A DNA stretch of 64,000 nt from Gallionella sp. (GTDB taxonomy: Bacteria > Pseudomonadota > Gammaproteobacteria > Burkholderiales > Gallionellaceae): assembly GCA_030652475.1 (NCBI GenBank), contig JAUSAO010000083.1:23661-87660 (forward strand), in the 5' to 3' direction. The position numbers were made by a program, and so were the translations under genes. Of the stretch, positions 1 through 8,543 are shown one piece after another. The notes under the pieces were generated by a model. That model ran no database searches. It had not been told where the DNA came from and saw only the letters and a program-made list of their open reading frames with translations. Every line of letters begins with the position of its first letter. Positions within the stretch are counted from its first letter, which is position 1.

Positions 1-1108
1 TTCTGCGGGCGGTTCTGCCAAGCAAGGCCGCGACCGAAAGTTTCAGGCTATCCTGCCGCTCAAGGGCAAGATTCTCAACGTGGAAAAAGCACGTTTTGAA
101 AAACTTATCAGTTCACAGGAAATCGCCACGCTGATTACCGTATTGGGTACTAGCATCGGTAAGGACGAATATAACCCTGACAAACTGCGTTACCACCGCA
201 TCATCATCATGACCGATGCGGACGTGGACGGTTCACATATTCGTACCCTGCTGCTCACCTTCTTCTACCGCCAAATGCCCGAGTTGGTCGAGCGCGGCCA
301 CATCTACATCGCACAACCACCGCTTTATAAAATCAAGCAGGGCCGGGACGAGCGTTATCTCAAGGACGATCTGGAGATGAAGAGTTACTTGCTGGGGAAT
401 GCGCTCAAAGATGCATCGCTTTATCCTGCGTTGGAAGCAACACCGATTCAGGGTGAAGCGCTGGAGCAAATCGCCAGGAAATATTTCCTTGCCGAAGCTG
501 TGATTGATCGCCTGTCGCATTTCATCGCGCCGGAAGCCAGTCATGCTTTGTTGATTTTACCTACCCTGTCGCTGGATGATGCGGAACAGGCACAAAAAAG
601 TGCGCAACTGCTTGATGCCGCCTGCGGTGGTGTTATCAAAGTCACCGTCGATCATGATGAACAAGGGGAGTTGCGTCTGCGTCTGGAAAAACTCTACTAT
701 GGAAACTATTCGATAAGCTATCTGGATAAAGACTTTTTGCATGGAGGTGACTACATCCAGATACGTCAGACAGCGGATGCACTGAGCGGGCTGGTTACTC
801 CGACAGCTTATGTTATGCGCGGTGAGCAGAAGCGCGGCGTTTCCAGTTTCAAGCAGGCCATCGAATGGCTGCTCGAAGAAGCCAAGCGTGGCCTCAGTAT
901 TCAGCGCTACAAGGGTCTGGGCGAAATGAACCCTGAACAATTGTGGGAAACCACGATGTTCGTGAAGAATCGTATTCTGCTCAAAGTGCGTATTGAAGAC
1001 ACAATTGCTGCCGACGAAATTTTTACCACGCTGATGGGTGATCTGGTAGAGCCGCGTCGCGCGTTCATCCAAAAGAATGCGTTGGGTGCGAAAAACCTGG
1101 ACGTGTAA
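1..1108 (+). CDS. gyrB: DNA gyrase subunit B, C-terminal part (5' end outside window)
   Basis: This is the ATPase and TOPRIM-bearing subunit of DNA gyrase, which introduces negative supercoils as a GyrA2B2 tetramer. The frame is open from base 2, so the N-terminal GHKL ATPase half lies to the left and about 368 residues are present. The TOPRIM motif [19 protein letters not shown] is intact, as is the terminal [19 protein letters not shown] signature. The extra stretch between them is the long form usual in proteobacterial GyrB. The GTG at base 80 is an internal valine, not a start. ParE is the alternative, but the [11 protein letters not shown] tail and the surrounding synteny favour GyrB. 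In many betaproteobacteria gyrB follows dnaA-dnaN, which would put oriC just left of the window (inference). Confidence 0.96.
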   Translation, partial: SAGGSAKQGRDRKFQAILPLKGKILNVEKARFEKLISSQEIATLITVLGTSIGKDEYNPDKLRYHRIIIMTDADVDGSHIRTLLLTFFYRQMPELVERGHIYIAQPPLYKIKQGRDERYLKDDLEMKSYLLGNALKDASLYPALEATPIQGEALEQIARKYFLAEAVIDRLSHFIAPEASHALLILPTLSLDDAEQAQKSAQLLDAACGGVIKVTVDHDEQGELRLRLEKLYYGNYSISYLDKDFLHGGDYIQIRQTADALSGLVTPTAYVMRGEQKRGVSSFKQAIEWLLEEAKRGLSIQRYKGLGEMNPEQLWETTMFVKNRILLKVRIEDTIAADEIFTTLMGDLVEPRRAFIQKNALGAKNLDV

Positions 1109-1135
1109 ATTTTAACCTGGTGTTTTCAGCAAAAG

Positions 1136-1153
1136 GCCACGATTATGCGTGGC
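1136..1153 (+). terminator. Weak stem-loop after gyrB
   Basis: A 6-bp GC-rich stem (GCCACG and CGTGGC) with a 6-nt loop sits 28 bases after the gyrB stop. It is followed by only a short T-rich stretch, so it is a weak terminator candidate. Confidence 0.3.
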
Positions 1154-1182
1154 GTTCCTAATTTCTGGAATAGTAGCAATGC

Positions 1183-1345
1183 TGCAAGTCAATAAACACA
1201 AGGCTTGCAGAACAGGCTTGTTAAAAGCAGCATAAAACCGCCTGATGAGACTTCGGTAAGGGGTGAGTGAGGGTAAAGTGAATACGAGGCTTACAGAGCA
1301 GGCTTGTTAAAATACTCTGGAGCAGCTCGTTGACGCAGTGGTAAG
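1183..1345. repeat. Degenerate interspersed repeat, two head-to-tail copies
   Basis: The gyrB/HD-GYP gap holds two related units. The first begins with GCAAGTCAATAAACAC at 1183 and continues through CAGGCTTGTTAAAA. The second begins near 1281 and repeats the block around CAGGCTTGTTAAAA. A third copy lies at 5226-5325, sharing the 16-mer GCAAGTCAATAAACAC exactly and then GGCTT, CAAAA and a GGGT-rich end. No open reading frame is involved. The family is not one I recognise. Confidence 0.6.
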
Positions 1346-1387
1346 GGGATGCTTCACAGTTTATATTACGCGTTGCGCTATGCAACG

Positions 1388-2497
1388 TCAGACATTGAAG
1401 CTGTAATGCTGCTCACGGAATATTGTCAGGCATGCATCTACTGCTTGCGGGTCGTAAAAAATCTCGCGGTTTTTAGTGATTTCCGCAAGTGCTGCCTCTA
1501 TCCCTAATCCTGGGCGATAAGGTCGGTGCGCCGAAATTGCCTCGATCACGTCCGCTACCGCAAGGATGCGCGCACCGAGCAGAATGGCATCACCCTTTAG
1601 CCCTTGCGGATAGCCGGAGCCGTCGAGCCGCTCATGATGTTGTAACACCATGAGTGCAATCGGCCAGGGGAAGTTAATGCCTTTCAGAATGCCATAACCC
1701 GCTTGCGGATGGATTTTGATCAGGCTGTACTCGATGTCGGTGATCTTGCCCGGCTTGCTAAGGATCTCAGCTGGAATCTGTATTTTTCCCAAGTCGTGCA
1801 CGATCCCGGCAAGATGGATGGCATGCACCTGTTCCTCGGACAGCCCCATCTGTCTGGCTATCGTCATCGCCAGATCGGCCACCCTGATCTGGTGTCCTGC
1901 GGTATAGGGATCGCGCATTTCAACGATGGTGGCGATAGCTTGCACAGTGTCGTCCAGGCTATCCTGTAGTTGCACCAATTGCTCCTGATTTTTGATCAGT
2001 GCAAGATTGCGTTCGTGGCGGGTATGCAAAGAGCGCACACCGAACGCCATATCCCCGGCCATCTCTTCCAGCAGTTTGACTTCGCTGGGGGTGAAGGCGT
2101 TCACTTCTCCGGCACACACATTGAGGATGCCGAATACGGAACCGTCTCCGTTGATCAGGGACAGCGCGATGCTGGCCGCATAGCCGTGTTGCTGTGCCGC
2201 GTTGCGCCACGGCAAATATTGCGGGTCGTTGGCGATGTCCTGACACAACTGTGTCGCACCGCTGCGGATGGCCCGCCCGCTTGGTCCCATGCCATGCCCG
2301 GCCTCCGCCCAAGTGAGCTGCAGGGCATCCAGATAACCTTCGTCATATCCGGCACGCGCCATGATTTTGATGGACTGGCTCTCGTCGTGCTGCGCATAGC
2401 CCACCCAGGCCAGGCGATAGCCTCGCTGGTGGACGATGGCCAAGCAGATTGCTTGCAATAACTCGTCTTCGTCGGTGGTGTGAACTTTCGGCGCCAT
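1388..2497 (-). CDS. GAF and HD-GYP domain protein (c-di-GMP phosphodiesterase module), downstream fragment
   Basis: The frame encodes 369 residues: a GAF domain (about 5-160), a short helical linker (about 165-195) and an HD-GYP domain (about 195-350). The HD-GYP signature is complete, with HDLGKIQIP for the HD pair and HHERLDGSGYP for the GYP part. This predicts hydrolysis of cyclic di-GMP in the cytoplasm. An in-frame TAA lies four codons before the ATG at 2497, and no good ribosome binding site is visible, so independent translation is doubtful. The start also truncates the NRALVHATDE-type lead-in of the GAF domain. It most likely represents the 3' part of the larger sensor gene. Confidence 0.8.
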   Translation of the reverse strand: MAPKVHTTDEDELLQAICLAIVHQRGYRLAWVGYAQHDESQSIKIMARAGYDEGYLDALQLTWAEAGHGMGPSGRAIRSGATQLCQDIANDPQYLPWRNAAQQHGYAASIALSLINGDGSVFGILNVCAGEVNAFTPSEVKLLEEMAGDMAFGVRSLHTRHERNLALIKNQEQLVQLQDSLDDTVQAIATIVEMRDPYTAGHQIRVADLAMTIARQMGLSEEQVHAIHLAGIVHDLGKIQIPAEILSKPGKITDIEYSLIKIHPQAGYGILKGINFPWPIALMVLQHHERLDGSGYPQGLKGDAILLGARILAVADVIEAISAHRPYRPGLGIEAALAEITKNREIFYDPQAVDACLTIFREQHYSFNV

Positions 2498-2649
2498 GGA
2501 GCCCGATTAACTTCGCCCAGCGTGGCGAGGGCGCGGTTGGTATGTTGAATCGTGGCTTCTGCCTGCTTGCGTTCGGTGACATCTTGGAATGAGCCTCTTA
2601 CATTGACGACTTCTCCACCATCCTTGATGGGTTGCGCAATGGTTCTAAC

Positions 2650-4680
2650 TCATTTGTGATTGTCCTTGGCGGTCACTATCTCCAATTCCAGGTCGTAAGG
2701 CGTGCCGTCCTCAACGGCCGCCTTGATGGCCGCTTCAATTTTCTGCCGGGATTCGCCCTGATAAAACCCGATTCCGATTTCACGGCTGGTTTGTTCTTCC
2801 GGATTCATATCATGAATCCGGGCCACCTCTTCTGTCCATGTACCCTGGCCGGTACGGGGATCGAATTCCCAGCCGCCTATTTTTGCTATTCTGCCCATCT
2901 CGCTAAGCAGCGCCTCGCTTTTTTTCAGGGCATCTTCCACCCGCTTGCGCTCGGTGAGGTCGTAGAAAATCACCAGGCTGGAGTCGCCCATCGGTGCCAT
3001 GCTGAACTGGATGTCGCGCACGGTGCCATCCTTGCCGGTGACTTTGTATTCCATCGGTTCGAGCTCGGCTCGGTTCCGCTGCGCCCTCTCCACCGCCGCC
3101 TGCCATGCTTGCGCGACGCGCTGCCGATAGGCGGGATCGGGATAGGCCTGCAGCCACCACTCCGCCAGCGTCGGGATGTCGGCCAGCGTGTAGCCGAACG
3201 TCTCGATGAATTTGCGGTTCAGGAACGTGATGTTCCCAAGTTCGTCGTTCATCGCCAGCGCCACTGGGGACAATTCGATGATTGAGCGGGACTTTGCCTC
3301 GCTCACGCGCAGCGCCGCCTCTGCCCGGTGGCGGCTAATGGCGATAACTGCGATGTTCGTGGCGGTGTCGATAAGCTTAAGATGCTCCGGCTGTGGCAGC
3401 CCCGGCTGGCGGTAATACATCGCGAACGTGCCGAACACCTGCCGCTGCGCGTCTAAAATCGGCGTGGACCAGCAGGCGCGCAACCCGTGCGGCAGCGCCG
3501 CTGCTTTATAATTCGCCCACAGCGGATCGGTGGCAATGTCCTCCACGAACACCGCCTCCTTTCGGTAGGCCGCCGTGCCGCACGATCCGGCGCTCGGTCC
3601 GATCGGCTGCCCGTCCACCGCCGCGACAAACTCCGCCGGCAGACTCGGCCCCGCGCCGTGGCGGACGTGTACGCCGTCTTCGTCGAGCAGGAGGATGGAT
3701 CCCAGCATCCCTGGCAATTGAGCTTCGATGAGCCGGATCAGCGCGGTCAGCGTCTTCGGCAAAGGAGTCCCGATGGCGATCATCTCCAGCACCTGTTTCT
3801 GCCCGCTGAGCAGAGTTTCCGCCTGTTTGCTTTCGGTGATGTCTTCGAGAATGTGCACGGAGTGAAGGTAAACACCTTGCTCGCCGTACACGGTGAAGGT
3901 GCGCGAACGGTAGTTTGCGTCACCGACGATTATTTCTTCTTCATCTGCCGCCGCCGTGCCTGCCTTGGCCATCACCCGCAGGCAACCGGCTAACGGCGCA
4001 CCGGTTTTGGGGAAAATTTCGTAATAGGGCTGGCCGATGATTTCCTGGAAGGGAATTCCGGCGTGTTGCTGGTAAGCGCGATTGCAGCGCAGGATGCGGA
4101 ACTGCTTGTCGTGCAGGAAAAACGGATCGTTCACCACATCCAGCGCGGTCATCCACTCCTGATGCGCATCTTCGATTTTCTTGTGCATACTCTCAAGGTC
4201 TTCGAGCATGAACAACAGTGCACTGCGTTGGCCTTCTTTTATCAGCTGGGTGGCGGCGGGCGGTGCTGCTGCATGGAGCGAATTTTCCAACGAACCGCTC
4301 GTGACTGGAATATCACCGGCTGGTTCGGCGGAAAGCGGTTTGCGCAGTGCGGCAATTTCCTCCACCAATTCTTTCATGCGCAGTTCGCGCCCGACGGTGA
4401 GTATCTGGAAGCGGTGCAACTCGTCGAGTTGCCGTTCGAGTTCGGCTTGCTGGTTCAGCGGCCGGAAAACCAGGAGATAGAGAGTGGGAGCAGCAATTGC
4501 GGTGAGTAGGATGGGATCGACGAACTTCCAGGCCATATTCCATAGAAGACCTTCATGCAGGGCCGTGGCGTGTATGCCTTCGATCATTGCCATGATTAAG
4601 AACTCACTCACCAGTATGATAAAACCCACCGCTATCACCACTCTTGCAGGGGTCTTCAGGACTATCGGCAACATTTTCAT
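2650..4680 (-). CDS. Membrane PAS/GAF sensor protein, upstream fragment
   Basis: This is a 676-residue multi-sensor protein without an output domain. Two N-terminal membrane segments (about 10-33 and 47-70) precede a coiled coil, a PAS domain (about 180-290), a GAF domain (about 300-460), a second PAS ending in DLTERKRVE, and a third PAS cut off by TGA in the middle of its core. The ATG at 4680 is preferred over the GTG at 4692 because GTGGAG is placed 6 bases before it. The missing output domain is found directly downstream in another frame. Ligands cannot be told from sequence. Confidence 0.75.
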   Translation of the reverse strand: MKMLPIVLKTPARVVIAVGFIILVSEFLIMAMIEGIHATALHEGLLWNMAWKFVDPILLTAIAAPTLYLLVFRPLNQQAELERQLDELHRFQILTVGRELRMKELVEEIAALRKPLSAEPAGDIPVTSGSLENSLHAAAPPAATQLIKEGQRSALLFMLEDLESMHKKIEDAHQEWMTALDVVNDPFFLHDKQFRILRCNRAYQQHAGIPFQEIIGQPYYEIFPKTGAPLAGCLRVMAKAGTAAADEEEIIVGDANYRSRTFTVYGEQGVYLHSVHILEDITESKQAETLLSGQKQVLEMIAIGTPLPKTLTALIRLIEAQLPGMLGSILLLDEDGVHVRHGAGPSLPAEFVAAVDGQPIGPSAGSCGTAAYRKEAVFVEDIATDPLWANYKAAALPHGLRACWSTPILDAQRQVFGTFAMYYRQPGLPQPEHLKLIDTATNIAVIAISRHRAEAALRVSEAKSRSIIELSPVALAMNDELGNITFLNRKFIETFGYTLADIPTLAEWWLQAYPDPAYRQRVAQAWQAAVERAQRNRAELEPMEYKVTGKDGTVRDIQFSMAPMGDSSLVIFYDLTERKRVEDALKKSEALLSEMGRIAKIGGWEFDPRTGQGTWTEEVARIHDMNPEEQTSREIGIGFYQGESRQKIEAAIKAAVEDGTPYDLELEIVTAKDNHK

Positions 4681-5225
4681 AAGGTACTCCACAATTCTGG
4701 CTGTTCAACAGTGGCGGAAAGTGCACGAAGAAGCGATGTGTGCAAACTAATCGTGGGGGGCTGAATACATAACCTGCAATCTAACAGCAAAACTCTTGAT
4801 GTGATATGAAAAATATTTTACGCAGTACAGCAAGAGTTCCAGATGCGCATTTGAGTTCGAAATGCAACAGCCGCTGCTGGGTTCATAACCCTGCACTTGT
4901 TGCAGTCGGGAAGTAAGTTCCCTGATCACCGCCAGTGCTTGTGCCTCCGGTATGGCGGTCTATTCATTAGCCGACTTTTACAATTAGCGGAAGGCTCTGT
5001 TGCCGGATCTGCGTCTTGGCACCGTATTGGGTGAACAGGCTCGGCAAGATAAATTAAGTGCCGGGCAGGTTTTGTAATGAGGGGGGAATCTTGTCTGCGA
5101 AGTAAATGCGGCGGAGTGATTTTATCTTGCGCTGTGGTCGCTTCTATCGAAGCGGTGATTTTCTTGTCTGGTTCCAATGCGGCCTTAAATTTACCTGAGA
5201 ATGGTGAAATTATTAATGGTTGCTC

Positions 5226-5325
5226 TGCAAGTCAATAAACACGGGGCTTCCAGAGGGCGCTTCTCAAAACGCGCTATAACGCGTTGCCGGGGGATGGGCA
5301 AGGGGGTAGGTTAGGGTGAAAAAAT
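5226..5325. repeat. Third copy of the gyrB-flank interspersed repeat
   Basis: It shares GCAAGTCAATAAACAC exactly with the copy at 1183. A diverged GGCTT-N18-CAAAA block and a GGGT-rich 3' end follow in the same order. The copies bracket the broken sensor gene. Confidence 0.55.
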
Positions 5326-5424
5326 GGACGCGAAATTTCGGCTCGACAGGATTTTGCGGATATTCGCCTGCAAGGAGGGTTGTTATGAATTGCGGGCGGG
5401 TTGGATGGCGCGGCTAGTCAAAGC

Positions 5425-5452
5425 GGGAAATGTTTCACGTGAAACATTTCCC
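5425..5452. promoter_or_regulatory. parS: parS centromere site (ParB binding), perfect consensus
   Basis: The 16-mer TGTTTCACGTGAAACA at 5431-5446 equals the canonical bacterial chromosomal parS palindrome. It is extended by matching GGGAAA and TTTCCC to a 28-bp perfect inverted repeat. ParB dimers bind such sites and spread, and ParA then segregates the origin region. The site lies 12 bases beyond the topA stop codon, about 4.3 kb from the gyrB end, which suits the usual origin-proximal location. It could also fold as a hairpin in the topA transcript, but no T-run follows, so a terminator is less likely. No other exact copy was noticed in the window. Confidence 0.9.
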
Positions 5453-5463
5453 GATAAAAATAT

Positions 5464-8064
5464 TCAGGCTTTTTTGACAGTCGCTTTCTTGGCGGCGGGT
5501 TTTGCTGCCTTGCTTGCAGCTTTAGGCTTTGCCACAGCCTTGGGCGTGGCTTTGGGTTTCGCAGCCGTTTTGGGCTTGGCTGTTGCCTTGGGTTTAGCCG
5601 CTGCTTTCCTGGTGGTCTTTTTTCCGGTGTCTCCTTTTGCGGCTTTGGCGGCGATCAGTTCCAGCGCCTGTTCCAGTGTGATGTCGTCGGGTGAGACATC
5701 CTTGGGCAGCGTGGCGTTGACCTTGCCGTGGCGTGCGTAAGGGCCGTAGCGTCCGCTGCAAATCTCGACCGTGGTCTTGTCTTCCGGGTGGTCGCCCAGC
5801 GTGCGCAACACGGTGTTGCCATCTTTGGCTTGCGCCAGCAGTTCGGTTGCACGCTCCAGTGTGATGTCGAAGATGCTGTCGGAGCGCGGGATGGATTTGA
5901 ATTTGCCGTCATGGCCGATGTAAGGACCGAAGCGACCGATATTGACGATGACTTTTTTGCTGGTTTCCGGGTGCAAACCCAGGTCGCGCGGCAGCGACAG
6001 CAGCTTCAGGGCGCTGGACAGGTCGGCCTGCTCGATAGGCATTTCCTTGGGCCAGGAGACGCGCTTGGGTTTGGCTTTCTCGCCTTCGATCACTTCGCCG
6101 AGTTGCACGTAGTGGCCGTAAGGGCCGCGCAGCAGCAACACCGCCTGGGCGGTATCTGGATGCGCGCCCAGCTCGACTCGGGCGCTGGCATCATCCTGCG
6201 TCTCGCCGCTGACGCTGCGTTTGTATTTGCATTCAGGGTAGTTGGTGCAGCTGATGAAACTGCCGTAGCGGCTGAGTTTTTTGGCCAGAGGTTTGCCACA
6301 TTCCGGGCAGGCTTCGTCCAGTAACTCCTGCGGGCGTTCGATATGGGTTTTTTCCTTGATCAGACCGGAGAAGCCCTTCCAGAATTCGTCCAGTACACCT
6401 ATCCAGTCACGTTTGCCGTCTGAGACTTCGTCCAGCTCGTCTTCCAGCGAGGCGGTGAAGTTGTAATCGACATAGCGGGTAAAATGATCGGTGAGAAAAC
6501 GCGTGACTACGCGACCCACATCGGTGGGCATGAAGCGCTTCTTATCGAGAACGGCATATTCACGGGTTTGCAGCGTGGAAATGATGGTGGCATAAGTTGA
6601 GGGGCGACCGATGCCGTATTCTTCCAGCGATTTAACCAGGCTGGCTTCCGTGAAGCGCGGTGGCGGCTGGGTGAAATGCTGTTCGCCGAACAGCTTGTCT
6701 ATCGGCAATATATCGCCCTCAGCCAGTGGTGGTAGTTTGCTGCCCTGCTCTTCTTCTGCATCGTCCACATCTTCCATGTAAACGCTGATAAATCCAGCAA
6801 AAACAAGTACTTGTCCATTTGCACGGAAAAGTGTGTCGTCGCCACCCAGACGGATATCGGCGCTGACAGTATCATAGCGTGCCGGTGCCATCTGGCAGGC
6901 CAGGGTGCGCTTCCAGATCATTTCGTACAGTCTGGCCTGATCAACGGTCAGGCGGTCACGCAGGCTGTCTGGTGTGCGCGTGATGGAAGTCGGGCGTATT
7001 GCTTCGTGCGATTCCTGGGCATTCTTGGTCTTGCTTTTGTACGTGGGCGGTGTGCCAGGCAGATAGTCGCCGGAAAAATGTTCCTGAACGTAGTCACGAA
7101 TTTCCTGCACGGCTTCCTTCGCCAGCGTTACCGAATCGGTACGCATATAGGAAATCAGACCGACGCTCTGTCCGCCGACATCCACGCCTTCATACAGCGA
7201 TTGCGCAGTGCGCATGGTGCGTTCGGCAGACATACCCAGTTTGCGTACGGCTTCCTGTTGGAGTGTGGAGGTGGTGAATGGTGCGGCGGCATAGCGTTGC
7301 TTGGCTTTCTTTTCCACCCGTACGACTTTGGGCGGCAGTTTGGCGTCGCTCAGTTTGGTAAGGATGGCGTCATATTCGGCCTGACTGCCAATCGAAAGTT
7401 GCTCCAGTTTCTTGCCCTGATACTGGAATAGCCGGGATGAAAATGGCTGGAAGTCCTTGTGGCTGTCCAGATGCACCGTCCAGTATTCCTGGCTGGTGAA
7501 TGCCTCAATTTGTAACTCGCGCTCGACAATCAGGCGCAAGGCGGGGCTTTGCACGCGCCCTGCCGATAAGCCGGGGCGTATCTTGCGCCACAACAAAGGC
7601 GACAGATTGAATCCAACCAGATAGTCCAGTGCGCGTCGCGCCTGTTGAGCATTGACCAGCGGCATGGCAATTTCACGCGGGTTTGCGACCGCTTCGCGCA
7701 CCGCTGATTGCGTGATTTCATAGAACACCACGCGCTTCATATTCTTGTTTTTAAAGCCTCTTTTTGCCTTGAGTAACTCGGCGATATGCCAGGCAATTGC
7801 CTCTCCTTCGCGGTCAGGATCGGGCGCTAGCAGGATATTCTCAGCGGAAGCGGCCGCTTTGGCGATGGCATCCATGTGTTTGCTGTTGCGCGCGATGGTT
7901 TCGTAGTTCATCGCAAAACCATTTTCGGTATCTACCGCGCCACTCTTGGGAACGAGATCGCGTACATGCCCGTAGGAGGCAAGCACCTCGAAATCATCAC
8001 CCAGATACTTCTTGAGTGTCTTGGCCTTGGCCGGTGATTCTACGATTAAAAGATTAATTGCCAT
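5464..8064 (-). CDS. topA: DNA topoisomerase I (type IA)
   Basis: The 866-residue enzyme relaxes negative supercoils through a 5'-phosphotyrosine intermediate. The TOPRIM domain opens with LLIVESPAKAKTLKKYLG. The catalytic tyrosine lies in ISYMRTDS near residue 304. A C4 zinc ribbon (CPECGKPLAKKL and CTNYPECKYKR) is at about 587-620, followed by further topoisomerase C-terminal repeats. The last 60 residues are an alanine/lysine-rich tail built from AKPKA-type repeats, a low-complexity DNA-binding extension common in betaproteobacterial TopA. It is last in a tight minus-strand operon, 9 bases after smg. Confidence 0.97.
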   Translation of the reverse strand: MAINLLIVESPAKAKTLKKYLGDDFEVLASYGHVRDLVPKSGAVDTENGFAMNYETIARNSKHMDAIAKAAASAENILLAPDPDREGEAIAWHIAELLKAKRGFKNKNMKRVVFYEITQSAVREAVANPREIAMPLVNAQQARRALDYLVGFNLSPLLWRKIRPGLSAGRVQSPALRLIVERELQIEAFTSQEYWTVHLDSHKDFQPFSSRLFQYQGKKLEQLSIGSQAEYDAILTKLSDAKLPPKVVRVEKKAKQRYAAAPFTTSTLQQEAVRKLGMSAERTMRTAQSLYEGVDVGGQSVGLISYMRTDSVTLAKEAVQEIRDYVQEHFSGDYLPGTPPTYKSKTKNAQESHEAIRPTSITRTPDSLRDRLTVDQARLYEMIWKRTLACQMAPARYDTVSADIRLGGDDTLFRANGQVLVFAGFISVYMEDVDDAEEEQGSKLPPLAEGDILPIDKLFGEQHFTQPPPRFTEASLVKSLEEYGIGRPSTYATIISTLQTREYAVLDKKRFMPTDVGRVVTRFLTDHFTRYVDYNFTASLEDELDEVSDGKRDWIGVLDEFWKGFSGLIKEKTHIERPQELLDEACPECGKPLAKKLSRYGSFISCTNYPECKYKRSVSGETQDDASARVELGAHPDTAQAVLLLRGPYGHYVQLGEVIEGEKAKPKRVSWPKEMPIEQADLSSALKLLSLPRDLGLHPETSKKVIVNIGRFGPYIGHDGKFKSIPRSDSIFDITLERATELLAQAKDGNTVLRTLGDHPEDKTTVEICSGRYGPYARHGKVNATLPKDVSPDDITLEQALELIAAKAAKGDTGKKTTRKAAAKPKATAKPKTAAKPKATPKAVAKPKAASKAAKPAAKKATVKKA

Positions 8065-8073
8065 GCGCGTTGT

Positions 8074-8529
8074 TCAATGTAAATGAGTGGAATGTAGGGG
8101 GGTGAGCAACTCTTCGATCACCAGCGGGCTAAGGTCCTGATGACGATTCCATAGCACGATCAACATGATAAGTTTGAGTTTGTCCAGTCCGAGAGATTTT
8201 TGTTGCAGTGCAACAGCCCGGTCAATAACAATTTCACGCTCGACGATGGAAATCATTTTTTGCTGTTCGGCAAACAATAAAAATTGACGTGCCTCATCGT
8301 CGATGCGCTGGACTTCCAGTTCGGCAAAACAACGTACCCCTGCATGCGTCAGGGTGGCAGGATAGCTATCGGAGTCTTGCAGTTGTAAGCCGGATAACCA
8401 GGTCAGTGCTTCACTTATGTCCTCGCCTTCAAAACCGGCGGCAGAGAGTTTGCGCGACAGCTTGTCCGGTGCCGGGTAGCTGCCCGCATCGATATAGCTT
8501 TCAAACAGGTACATTAAGATTTCAAACAT
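8074..8529 (-). CDS. smg: Smg family protein (DUF494)
   Basis: The 151-residue cytoplasmic protein begins MFEILMYLFESYIDAGSYPA, typical of the Smg/DUF494 family. The family is widely found between dprA and topA in beta- and gammaproteobacteria, and exactly that order is seen here. Its biochemical function is not established. Gaps to its neighbours are 14 and 9 bases, so it is surely cotranscribed with them. Confidence 0.9.
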   Translation of the reverse strand: MFEILMYLFESYIDAGSYPAPDKLSRKLSAAGFEGEDISEALTWLSGLQLQDSDSYPATLTHAGVRCFAELEVQRIDDEARQFLLFAEQQKMISIVEREIVIDRAVALQQKSLGLDKLKLIMLIVLWNRHQDLSPLVIEELLTPLHSTHLH

Positions 8530-8543
8530 GATTTGCGTGGTGT

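Larger units (their letters stand above)
1388..4680 (-). pseudogene. Composite PAS-GAF-PAS-PAS-GAF-HD-GYP sensor gene, interrupted by a TGA and a frame change
   Basis: The two reading frames annotated below look like one ancestral gene of about 1,095 codons. Reading past the TGA at 2650-2652 gives VRTIAQPIKDGGEVVN and then RGSFQDVTERKQAE, the normal end of a PAS/PAC domain, where NHK-stop-VR replaces the usual NHKWVR (TGG to TGA). The frame continues through NRALATLGEVNRA. The homologous continuation, VHTTDEDELLQAIC, is then found in another frame starting near 2497. Two independent lesions therefore separate sensor from output. Decay, sequencing error, or survival as two products are all possible. 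The protein reading of the junction is direct; the single-gene ancestry is inference. Confidence 0.7.
4681..5463. other. 783-bp stretch without a convincing gene
   Basis: Only short minus-strand frames of 60 and 83 codons exist here (4747-4929, 4926-5177). They show no recognisable domain and no good ribosome binding site. A plus-strand frame near 5000-5080 reads LRLGTVLGEQARQDKLSAG before stops, which could be a gene remnant, but I cannot name it. The right end carries the third copy of the interspersed repeat and a parS site. Confidence 0.6.

Noticed and set aside
4747..5177. Two small minus-strand frames in the gene-poor stretch
   Set aside because: No ribosome binding site, no recognisable motif, and proline/arginine-rich composition typical of chance frames.
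5425..5452. Reading the palindrome as a topA terminator
   Set aside because: No T-run follows on the topA strand, and the core equals parS base for base.
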